Assembly (NCBI GenBank): GCA_025964695.1 | Contig: JAOPYK010000231.1 | Location: 24,442-88,441, forward strand | Direction: 5' to 3' | Length of the DNA stretch: 64,000 bases | Source: Streptosporangiaceae bacterium | GTDB lineage: Bacteria; Actinomycetota; Actinomycetes; Streptosporangiales; Streptosporangiaceae | Shown: positions 16,544 through 23,700 of the stretch, in pieces | Numbering within the stretch: position 1 is the stretch's first letter | Layout: each line of letters begins with the position of its first letter | Notes under the pieces: generated by a model | What the model was told of the DNA's origin: nothing | What the model saw: the letters and a program-made list of their open reading frames with translations, nothing else | The model's database searches: none | Program-made: the position numbers and the translations under genes

Positions 16544-18016
16544 TCAGGCGGCAGGTAGCCGGTTGATGGGGTGATCGCCGGTGGCCCACAGATACTGAAC
16601 GGCGTAGGCGCGCCAGGGCCGCCAGGCGGCGGCGTGCCGGGTGAGCGCGGCGGGTGTGGCGGGGAGGCCGGTCTGGCGGGCGGCGATGCGGACTCCGAGG
16701 TCGGTGGGGATGAAGGCGTCAGGGTCCCCGAGGGCCCGCATCGCGATGGTCTCGATCGTCCAGGGCCCGAGTCCCGGCAATGCCGTGAGCCGTGCGCGGG
16801 CCCGATCCCAGTCGCCTCCGACGCTGAGATCGATCTCGTCCGCGGCCAAGGCGGTGATCAGGCCGGTGAGCGTGGTTCGCCGTGCCCGGGGCAGGGCGAG
16901 TGCCGCCGGGTCCAGTGAAGCCAGTGCCGCCGGCCCCGGGAAGAGGCGGGTGAGGCCTCCGGCCGGGTCGCTGATCGGCTCGCCGTGCGCGGTGACCAGC
17001 CGGGCCGCGTGGGTGCGGGCGGCCGCGGTGGAGACCTGCTGTCCGAGCACCGCCCGCACCGCGAACTCGGAAGGGTCAACCGTGCGAGGCACCCGGCGGC
17101 CGGGCTCCTTGTCCACGAGGGGGGCCAGCACCGGGTCGCCGCGGAGGAGGTCGTCGACGGCGACGGGGTCGGCATCGAGATCGAGCAGGCGCCGGCATCG
17201 GCTGATCGCGGTGGAGAGGTCGCGGAGGTCGGTGAGGGCCAGCCGGCAGCCGACGTGGTCGGGGAGCGGTCTCAGGGTGGCGATGCCGTGGCCGTGCGGC
17301 AGGCGCAGAGTGCGGCGGTACGCGCCGTCGCGCCACTCCTCGATCCCGGGTACGGCGGTCGCGGCGAGATGCCCGAACAGGTTGCCGGGGGCCAGCGGAG
17401 CGCGGAACGGCAGCCGCAGCGACAACACGCCAGGTGTGGTGGCCGGGCGTCCGCGGGCGACGCGATCCCGTAGCTGGGTCGGGGTCAGGGCGAAGACCTC
17501 CCTGACGGTGTCATTGAACGTCCGGATGCTGGCGAACCCGGCGGCGAAGGCGACGTCGCTCATGGGCAGGGTGCTGGTCTCGATCAGTAGCCGGGCAGTC
17601 TGGGCCCGCTGTGCCCGTGCCAGCGCCAGCGGGCCGGCGCCGAGTTCGGCGAGCAGCTGGCGTTCGATCTGGCGCGTGCTGTAGCCGAGCTGTGCGGCCA
17701 GACCGGGCACTCCGTCGCGGTCGACGACACCATCAGCGATCATGCGCATCGCGCGCGCCACGACGTCGGCGCGCACGTTCCACTCCGGAGAGCCGGGGCT
17801 GGTGTCGGGCCGGCAGCGTTTGCAGGCCCGGAACCCGGCCAGCTGTGCCGCGGCGGCGCTGGGATAGAAGCGCATGTTCTCGATCTTGGGCGGCACCACC
17901 GGGCAGCTCGGCCTGCAGTAGATCCCGGTGGTGATCACCGCGCCGAAGAACCAGCCGTCGAACCGGGCGTCCTTGGACTGTACGGCCCGGATGCACCGCT
18001 CCACGTCTTCATACAT
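16544..18016 (-). CDS. alkA: Ada-type sensor / AraC / AlkA fusion: 3-methyladenine DNA glycosylase
   Basis: A 490-residue three-part protein. Residues 1-80 are the Ada zinc domain with Cys34, Cys38, Cys65 and Cys68 (GIYCRPSC, ACKRC), of which Cys34 would accept a methyl from DNA phosphotriesters. Residues about 85-185 are an AraC helix-turn-helix (DRDGVPGLAAQLGYSTRQIER, SDVAFAAGFASIRTFN). Residues 200-490 are an AlkA glycosylase with the HhH segment LPGLGPWTIETIAMRAL and catalytic Asp in PTDLGVR. Methylation of the sensor would turn the protein into an activator, probably of its own operon with ogt. This AdaA-AlkA fusion is well known in actinobacteria. Confidence 0.95.
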   Translation of the reverse strand: MYEDVERCIRAVQSKDARFDGWFFGAVITTGIYCRPSCPVVPPKIENMRFYPSAAAAQLAGFRACKRCRPDTSPGSPEWNVRADVVARAMRMIADGVVDRDGVPGLAAQLGYSTRQIERQLLAELGAGPLALARAQRAQTARLLIETSTLPMSDVAFAAGFASIRTFNDTVREVFALTPTQLRDRVARGRPATTPGVLSLRLPFRAPLAPGNLFGHLAATAVPGIEEWRDGAYRRTLRLPHGHGIATLRPLPDHVGCRLALTDLRDLSTAISRCRRLLDLDADPVAVDDLLRGDPVLAPLVDKEPGRRVPRTVDPSEFAVRAVLGQQVSTAAARTHAARLVTAHGEPISDPAGGLTRLFPGPAALASLDPAALALPRARRTTLTGLITALAADEIDLSVGGDWDRARARLTALPGLGPWTIETIAMRALGDPDAFIPTDLGVRIAARQTGLPATPAALTRHAAAWRPWRAYAVQYLWATGDHPINRLPAA

Positions 18017-18229
18017 ACCAACAGCATCGCCGGTGGCCCCGCCTTTGGGCTAGCGGAAATCCGACATCACCGTGAGCGCCGATCTGGTCGCGAACCCGCC
18101 AGACGGCCGCCGGGGACGGCCGCCGGGCCGTGCTCCATGGCCCTCTTCGACCCGGCCATCGCACCTCGGTCGGCGCCTGCCGATACCGGGCCCCCGGGCC
18201 GCCGGAGGGCGCCGCGGTGCAGAGGCGGT

Positions 18230-19456
18230 TCAGGGCAGGGCGAAGACGCCGATCCCGTTGGCGACCGAACGTTCGCCGCCGTCAGAGGGACTGTTGCGTA
18301 CGGTCGCGGTCTGCTCGCCCGGCTCACGCACCGTCAACGTGGAGGAGCCACCACTGTCGAGGCTCACCGCGTCGTCGGCACCCAGTCGGGCGAGCAGGAG
18401 GGACAGCTCGGCGTTGGTGGCGCCTCCGCTCCTCTCCGAGCGGCCGTCCACCACGACCAGGTACATCCGGTGCCCGTCCTGCCCGACTCCGGCGGCCGTG
18501 CGGGGTGCGGTGGCCACGGTGTCCAGGTCTGCCAGGGGCCGTCCGTCCCGAAGGATCGGGTATCCGCCGATGGCGAACCGGAAGCTTACGGGCACCGACG
18601 CGGACAGGTGATAGTCGAGGTCGACCGGGTCGCCGAGCCGCAAGGTGCGCAACGCGTCGGCGCCCTGCTCTCGGCCGAGGAGAACGGTCGTGCCCAGCGG
18701 GATCGGACCCTCTCCGACCGCGTCGCCGGCATGGGTCACGACGCCGCGCGCCACCGTCACCTCGGTCGTGTCGGGGCTGCACCGGGCACCGCGTCTGGTA
18801 TCGGTGCCGCAAGTCGCCCGGATCCGCGACATCGTGCCCCAGTCGCTGGTGAACGCCCCGATCCCGTCGACCGGCAGTGCGTACTGGTTGAGGCCGCGTA
18901 GGCCGAGCACGGTCTGGCCGGCCCGGACCGTGCCGTCCAGGTGCAGGGTCGCCACCCGGGCGATCCGGTCCGCCCCGACCCCGATGACGTCCTCGGTGGA
19001 GGTGCCGGCCGGCAGCGCCGGGCCGAAGCGCTGCCCGTTGGGCACCGCGGCCTTCCGTTCATGGCCGGCGGCCACCTCCGGGCCGTTGGCGGATCCGGTC
19101 GGCCGGACTCCGGCGTGGCTCTCGCGGATGTTGAAGAAGTCACCGTTGACCCCTGCCAGCGCGCGCTGGGTGTTGACCATGTCGGTGACCGTTCTGCGGG
19201 CCGCCACGGCCGGTGGGTGCAGCAGGTCGACGGAGGTGTGCGGGTCGGCCAGGTCCGCCTCCAGGAGGTAGCCGAAGGCCCTGCCATGGGAGGTCTCCGT
19301 CTGGAATCTCTTGAACACCACCCCGGACGAAACGGAATGGACTGTGGTGAACCGCAGGGTGGGCTGGGGGCCGGCGATCGCCGGAGCGGCGCCGCAGAGC
19401 ACGATCGTGGCGCCCGCGACGGGGGGCAGCAAAGCGGGCAAGGTCTTCCGCAGCAC
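18230..19456 (-). CDS. secreted phosphodiester glycosidase family (NAGPA-like) protein
   Basis: A 408-residue exported protein. The GTG at 19456, with AAGG six bases upstream, gives a clean signal peptide (RK, then LPALLPPVAGATIVLCGAAPAIA). An in-frame ATG 14 codons earlier would bury that signal. The C-terminal half has the NAGPA features GVNGDFFN, FAIGGYPILRDG, VVVDGRSERSGGATNAEL and VSLDSGGSSTL. Relatives remove N-acetylglucosamine from phosphodiesters; bacterial members are cell-wall or polysaccharide associated, with substrate unknown here. It is monocistronic, and 18017-18229 upstream of its end holds no gene. Confidence 0.85.
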   Translation of the reverse strand: MLRKTLPALLPPVAGATIVLCGAAPAIAGPQPTLRFTTVHSVSSGVVFKRFQTETSHGRAFGYLLEADLADPHTSVDLLHPPAVAARRTVTDMVNTQRALAGVNGDFFNIRESHAGVRPTGSANGPEVAAGHERKAAVPNGQRFGPALPAGTSTEDVIGVGADRIARVATLHLDGTVRAGQTVLGLRGLNQYALPVDGIGAFTSDWGTMSRIRATCGTDTRRGARCSPDTTEVTVARGVVTHAGDAVGEGPIPLGTTVLLGREQGADALRTLRLGDPVDLDYHLSASVPVSFRFAIGGYPILRDGRPLADLDTVATAPRTAAGVGQDGHRMYLVVVDGRSERSGGATNAELSLLLARLGADDAVSLDSGGSSTLTVREPGEQTATVRNSPSDGGERSVANGIGVFALP

Positions 19457-19584
19457 AGCAGGCCTTTCTTCCGGACCTTCGAGTCCGTTGACCACCATCG
19501 ACTTTGGTGATCGACTGATCGCTCAGTGTGACCGATGGGCGGATGGAATGCCCGTAACGGACGTGCTGCGGATCTGGTGTGTCG

Positions 19585-19627
19585 CTTGTACGCGGACGCA
19601 CGCCATGACGTGTCCGATCCGTACAAG
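19585..19627. promoter_or_regulatory. inverted repeat between the glycosidase and VOC genes
   Basis: CTTGTACG (19585-19592) and CGTACAAG (19620-19627) are perfect inverted arms; inside them CGGACgCAC and GTGtCCG continue the symmetry imperfectly. It lies 72 bp before the VOC gene and 128 bp before the divergent glycosidase start, so it could be a shared operator or an RNA hairpin. Confidence 0.4.
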
Positions 19628-19698
19628 ACCCGGGGTGACGACTGCGGTTAGCTTGACGTGCGTGAACACCCCACCGCACGTTCAGCGATCGGAGAGAT

Positions 19699-20094
19699 AT
19701 GAATGCTCGACTCGACCTCATCGGCATGGTCGTCGAGGAGATGGCCCGCTCCCTGGACTTCTACCGGCAACTGGGCCTGGAGCTGCCGCCAGAAGCTGAC
19801 CAGCAACCGCACGTCGAGGCGACGCTGCCCGGTGGACTTCGCCTTGCCTGGGACACGGTGCAGACGATCCATTCCTTCGACCCGGACTGGCGGCCGCCGC
19901 CCAGCGGCGGCCCGCGCATCGCCCTGGCCTTCCGGCTCGGCAGCCCGGCCGAGGTCAACAAGGCCTACGACAAGCTCGTCTCGCTCGGTCATCACGGGCA
20001 CAAGACGCCCTGGGACGCGTTCTGGGGCCAGCGATACGCCATCGTCCACGACCCGGACGGCAATGCGATCGACTTGTTCTGCGCCAACGCGTGA
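19699..20094 (+). CDS. VOC (glyoxalase/bleomycin resistance) superfamily protein
   Basis: A 131-residue protein with the vicinal-oxygen-chelate fold. The start LIGMVVEEMARSLDFYRQLGLEL is the typical first beta-alpha unit, and VHDPDGNAIDLF is the conserved end of the second module with the metal-ligand Glu replaced by Asp. GHHGHKTPWDAFWGQRYA is the usual segment before it. Such proteins include glyoxalases, dioxygenases and drug-binding proteins; nothing here fixes the activity. GGAGAG lies just before the ATG. It is a single gene. Confidence 0.85.
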   Translation: MNARLDLIGMVVEEMARSLDFYRQLGLELPPEADQQPHVEATLPGGLRLAWDTVQTIHSFDPDWRPPPSGGPRIALAFRLGSPAEVNKAYDKLVSLGHHGHKTPWDAFWGQRYAIVHDPDGNAIDLFCANA

Positions 20095-20140
20095 GCGCTC
20101 AGGTGCTCTCGCCGATGGCGGGCGTTCCTGGTCAGAACAC

Positions 20141-20620
20141 CTAGCCGGCCCTGCTCCCTGCGCTGGCCGACAGGGCATCGGCGGAGAGCACCCGCCGTGC
20201 CTCCTCGGCGAACTCGGCGTCGACCAGGACGTCGTAGTGGTCGGCGACGATCGCGGGCGCGGAGGCGAAGGCATGCCGCTGCACGACGTGCGCCGTCGCG
20301 GCCCAGATGGCCCCGAACACCACGCCCAGCAGGATCGCGGTGGTCACCGCGCCGGTCGCCCAGGGAGTGATGATCCAGAAGATCAGGCCGATCATCAGGC
20401 CGATCCAGCCACCGCTGACCGCGCCGGTGAGCAGCGCCTTGCCGAGCGTCCACCGGCCGAGTACACGCTCCTCCAGCTTCAGGCCGCTGCCGACGATGGT
20501 GACGTGTTCTACCGGGAACTTGTGCTGCGCCAGGACGTCCACCGCGTGCTGGGCCGCGTCGTGGCTGCTGTAGGTGCTCAGCACCGTCTTGTGCGGACCA
20601 CCGGTGTTGACATTACCCAT
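20141..20620 (-). CDS. general stress protein 17M-like membrane protein
   Basis: A 159-residue protein. Residues 10-55 form the YflT/GSP17M-like alpha-beta domain (TYSSHDAAQHAVDVLAQHKFPVEHVTIVG). Two hydrophobic helices follow at about 63-85 (LLTGAVSGGWIGLMIGLIFW) and 90-110 (GAVTTAILLGVVFGAIWAA). A polar tail returns to the alpha-beta pattern (YDVLVDAEFAEEARRVL). Homologues are stress-induced in Bacillus and actinomycetes, with unknown mechanism. It lies 52 bp downstream of the DUF2795 gene on the same strand, and the pair may form a small stress operon. Confidence 0.8.
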   Translation of the reverse strand: MGNVNTGGPHKTVLSTYSSHDAAQHAVDVLAQHKFPVEHVTIVGSGLKLEERVLGRWTLGKALLTGAVSGGWIGLMIGLIFWIITPWATGAVTTAILLGVVFGAIWAATAHVVQRHAFASAPAIVADHYDVLVDAEFAEEARRVLSADALSASAGSRAG

Positions 20621-20672
20621 GAGGTCAATCCCCTCTGCTCCAGCGCGATCGGGACGAAAAAGCGACCGTGCC

Positions 20673-21038
20673 CTAGTCCTCTTCCTCGGCGACGGCCACG
20701 ATGACCACTTGGAGGTCGTCGTAGTCCCGGTCGGGGATCCGCTCCAGCGCCGTGATCACCGGCTGACCGGCGCCCTGACTCCTCGCGTACTGGGCGAGAT
20801 CGTCGCGCCTTGCCGGATAGGACATGCCGGCCAGGTGGCTGCCCGCCACTTCGGCGAACGCCTTGCTCACGTCGGTCGGCCTGCTGTACTGCCGGTCGGG
20901 GAGCTGCTGCAGGGTGCTGATCACCCGTTCGCATTCGCCACGTGTGTGGGCGATCAGCTCGTTGCGGCTGGCCGGGTAGTTGACATTGTGAAGGTGACGC
21001 TGCAGCAGGGCCGGGCTGATCATCTTGGTGTCACTCAT
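20673..21038 (-). CDS. DUF2795-domain protein (two copies)
   Basis: A 121-residue acidic protein made of two DUF2795 units. Unit one is LLQRHLHNVNYPASRNELIA to LPDRQYSRPTDVSKAF; unit two is GMSYPARRDDLAQYARSQGA to IPDRDYDDLQVV. The family is small, helical, widespread in actinobacteria and of unknown function. TGGAGG precedes the ATG at 21038 and decides the start; the open frame continues upstream without family similarity. A GTTTCG/CGAAAC inverted repeat (21051-21068) lies 13 bp upstream of the start. Confidence 0.85.
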   Translation of the reverse strand: MSDTKMISPALLQRHLHNVNYPASRNELIAHTRGECERVISTLQQLPDRQYSRPTDVSKAFAEVAGSHLAGMSYPARRDDLAQYARSQGAGQPVITALERIPDRDYDDLQVVIVAVAEEED

Positions 21039-21293
21039 GGTCGTCCTCCAGTTTCGAGCGTGCGAAACCAATCGCCTACGCCGACAGGGGGGTCCGACAT
21101 GCCCGGCGATCCAGGCGTCGTTCCGGCGCATACCTCCGAACACGGTGTTCGAACCGCCGCGCTCAACCGGCCGGTCTGACGGGCGATCCTCGCCTGCGAG
21201 GTGCCATCCGGCCTTCGGTGCCTTTCCAGTCCTCCACTGCCAGTCTACTTCGGCGCCTCCGGGGCACCGCGGGTCGGCTCAGGTCGCACCATG

Positions 21294-21597
21294 CCGTTGG
21301 ACATCACCCTCGACGAGATCGCCGTCGAGGCGTACTTTCCAGCGGTCGCCGCCACCGCGGAGGCGCTGGCTGACCGAGCCCGCTAAGACGGAGGTGCTCA
21401 GGCTGGTGGCCGACGGCCGCAGCAACCGCCAGATCGGCGCTGAACTGTTCATCGCTGGCAAGACGGCCGGCGTCCACGTGTCCAACATCCTCACCAAGCT
21501 CGGCGTCTCGTCGCGTACCGAGGCCGCCGCCCTGGCCCATCGGCTCCGGCTCTTCGACCGGGCCGTCGAGGACATCGGGCCGTCGAGGACCGAGTGA
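21294..21597 (+). pseudogene. LuxR-family regulator remnant (C-terminal HTH only)
   Basis: From about 21371 the frame reads LTEPAKTEVLRLVADGRSNRQIGAEL and continues GKTAGVHVSNILTKLGVSSRTEAAA, the complete LuxR DNA-binding domain, ending at 21597. Its first turn has been altered (PAKTE where PRE-E is usual). No start with a ribosome binding site precedes the domain, and the sensory or ATPase portion is missing. A short frame just upstream (21294-21386, MPLDITLDEIAVEAYFPAV) ends in a stop and overlaps it out of frame; it may be another decayed piece. 21039-21293 contains only palindromes, including CGAACACGGTGTTCG at 21137. Confidence 0.7.
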
Positions 21598-21636
21598 TCC
21601 GGGAATCCGGCCGCGCCCGGCGCGGTTGGCACGGAC

Positions 21637-22719
21637 GTGCAGAGGGAGAGTTCCGCCCGCGAGACGGACGTGGTCGTGATCGGTGCCGGGCAGGCGGGGC
21701 TGTCCAGCGCGTACTTCCTGCGCAGAGCCGGGCTGCGGCCGGACGAGGACTTCGTCGTCCTGGACCACTCCGCGCGGCCCGGTGGTGCGTGGCAGTACCG
21801 ATGGCCGTCGCTGACCCTGGGCGCCACCCATCGCATCCATGACCTGCCCGGCCTGCCGCTGGAGCACCGCGACGAACACCGGCGGTCCTCCGAGGTGGTC
21901 TCGGAGTACTTCGCGGGCTACGAGCGCGCCTTCGACCTGCGGGTCCGGCGCCCAGTGGACGTGCGGACGGTCCGTGACGGACCGGACGGGCGTCTGCTGG
22001 TGGAGACCTCGGCGGGCACCTGGGCCGCTCGCGCCCTCATCAACGCGACGGGCACGTGGGACCGCCCGTTCTGGCCCTACTACCCGGGCCAGGAGTCTTT
22101 CCGGGGACGTCAGCTGCACACGGCCGACTACCGCAGCCGCGACGAGTTCGCCGGTCTCCACATCGTGGTGGTGGGCGGCGGAGCCTCGGCGGTGCAGTTG
22201 CTCCTGGAACTCTCGGAGGTGGCGACCACCACCTGGGTCACCCGGCGGCCGCCGCGGTTCGACGACGGCCCGTTCGACGAGAGCCGGGGACGCGCCGCCG
22301 TGGCCCGCGTGGAGGAGCGGGTCCGCAGAGGACTGCCGCCGGGCAGCGTGGTCAGCGCGACCGGTTATCCGGCCACCCCGGAGGTGAAGGCCGCGCTGGC
22401 GCGGGGAGTGCTGGATCGGCTCCCGATGTTCCAGCGGATCACCCCGGACGGCGTGGTGTGGGCCGACGGCCGTCAGCAGGACGCCGACGTCATCCTGTGG
22501 TGCACCGGGTTCCGCCCGGCGATCGACCATCTGGCGCCGCTGCGGCTGCGCGAACCCGGGGGCGGCATCCGGGTCGAGGGCACCCGGGTGGTAGTGGACC
22601 CCCGGGTGCAGCTGGTGGGGTACGGGCCGTCCGCCAGCACCATCGGCGCCAACCGCGCGGGACGGATGGCCGTGCGAGAGATCCGGCGGCTGCTGGAGCC
22701 GGCCCGGCTGTCGGCGTGA
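21637..22719 (+). CDS. flavin-dependent monooxygenase / NAD(P)-binding oxidoreductase
   Basis: A 360-residue protein of the YUC/CzcO-like flavoprotein group. The FAD-binding motif is VVVIGAGQAGLSSAYFLRR near residue 12, and the NADPH-binding Rossmann motif is IVVVGGGASAVQLLLEL near residue 176. The ATG-like hinge appears as INATGTWDRPFWPYYPG, and the C-terminal motif DVILWCTGFRPAIDHL is typical. The FxGxxxHxxxY fingerprint appears as FRGRQLHTADY. Relatives oxygenate small molecules or metallophores. The start is GTG and could be a few codons off, since no strong ribosome binding site is visible. It stands alone, after the LuxR remnant. Confidence 0.88.
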   Translation: MQRESSARETDVVVIGAGQAGLSSAYFLRRAGLRPDEDFVVLDHSARPGGAWQYRWPSLTLGATHRIHDLPGLPLEHRDEHRRSSEVVSEYFAGYERAFDLRVRRPVDVRTVRDGPDGRLLVETSAGTWAARALINATGTWDRPFWPYYPGQESFRGRQLHTADYRSRDEFAGLHIVVVGGGASAVQLLLELSEVATTTWVTRRPPRFDDGPFDESRGRAAVARVEERVRRGLPPGSVVSATGYPATPEVKAALARGVLDRLPMFQRITPDGVVWADGRQQDADVILWCTGFRPAIDHLAPLRLREPGGGIRVEGTRVVVDPRVQLVGYGPSASTIGANRAGRMAVREIRRLLEPARLSA

Positions 22720-22737
22720 CCCGGGCGGGGCGTTCGG

Positions 22738-23454
22738 CTACGCATTGCCGCCGGTGGGCTTGCGGGGCCTCTTGCGTCCGGCCACCAGGGTGTCGCGGGT
22801 GGTGTCATCGACGATGTCGGAGGCCAGCCGCGGGGTCTCGGCCATGGTCTCCGTGCCCGACGGCAGGGACTTCGTAGGCGCGCCCGCCGGTGCGGCGCCC
22901 GCTGACGCCGGGCCCACCGCCTCGGATGCGGCGCCGTCGGCGGCCTGCTCGCCCGTGACCTGCTTATCCGTGCCCTGCTTACCCCTGACCTGCTTGGCCG
23001 TGGCCCGCTTGCCTATGACCTCTGTGTCGGCCGCGCGGCGCGGGAAGATCCGGCTGTCGAGGGTTAGGCGGCCACCGGCGCCGGTGGCGAACAGCAGGCT
23101 CGCCAGCCCCAGCATGAGCACCAGCTCGAAACCCTCCTTGGCCACGCCCTGGTCGGTGACGAAGAGGCCGTGCTCGGCGTTGACGAAGACGAAGGCGCCC
23201 AGCATGTCGGCGAACAGCAGCACTCCCGCGACGGGCAGCCCCAGCCCGAGGATGAGGGCGGCCCCACCGAGCAGTTCCACGAACGTTGCGTACACCGCGG
23301 CGGCCGTCGGCAACGGCACGCCCAGATGGTCGAAGCTGTGGGCGGTCGCGGTGACCCCGACCTGGATCTTCTGCCAGCCGTGCGCGATGAACACGACGCC
23401 GACCCCGACCCGGGCCAGCAAGGCGACGACGTCGTACAGCGGCCGAGTCCGCAT
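22738..23454 (-). CDS. DoxX family membrane protein
   Basis: A 238-residue protein whose first 135 residues form the four-helix DoxX/SURF4-like domain (ARVGVGVVFIAHGWQKI, ELLGGAALILGLGLP, GFELVLMLGLASLLFATG). Relatives are linked to redox balance and thiosulfate or quinone metabolism. Residues about 145-175 are a Lys/Gln/Thr-rich repeat (AKQVRGKQ, DKQVTGEQ) encoded by 15-bp near-tandem units at 22954-23013. The tail ends in a basic RKRPRKP cluster and would be cytoplasmic. The ATG at 23454 has GGAAGGAAAC upstream; the longer frame is not needed. Confidence 0.88.
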   Translation of the reverse strand: MRTRPLYDVVALLARVGVGVVFIAHGWQKIQVGVTATAHSFDHLGVPLPTAAAVYATFVELLGGAALILGLGLPVAGVLLFADMLGAFVFVNAEHGLFVTDQGVAKEGFELVLMLGLASLLFATGAGGRLTLDSRIFPRRAADTEVIGKRATAKQVRGKQGTDKQVTGEQAADGAASEAVGPASAGAAPAGAPTKSLPSGTETMAETPRLASDIVDDTTRDTLVAGRKRPRKPTGGNA

Positions 23455-23630
23455 GACCGTTTCCTTCCGTGGAGTCGAATGCCGCTCGACGGACGGTCCG
23501 ATGGGCATCGGGCCATCGTCCAGCCGGATGATCGTGCCCGGATTCCTCGAGCGTGTGTGGTCGTGAAATATACGGCTATTTCTTCGACGCGGGGATGTGA
23601 TGGTCCGTTCAGTTCGGCGGCCGGGGATTC

Positions 23631-23700
23631 CGCAGTCCGGCCTCCGCAGTCCGGCCTCCGCAGTCCGGCCTCCTCAGTCTGGGCCTCCTCAGTCCCAGGC
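23631..23700. repeat. 14-bp tandem repeat next to the helicase stop codon
   Basis: CGCAGTCCGGCCTC is repeated three times exactly (23631, 23645, 23659), followed by two degenerate copies (CTCAGTCTGGGCCTC, CTCAGTCCCAGGC). The last copies overlap the final codons of the minus-strand helicase. It is short and probably arose by slippage. Confidence 0.8.

Noticed and set aside
21137..21151. Additional LexA box CGAACACGGTGTTCG
   Set aside because: It has five bases between GAAC and GTTC where LexA sites need four, and no SOS gene follows.
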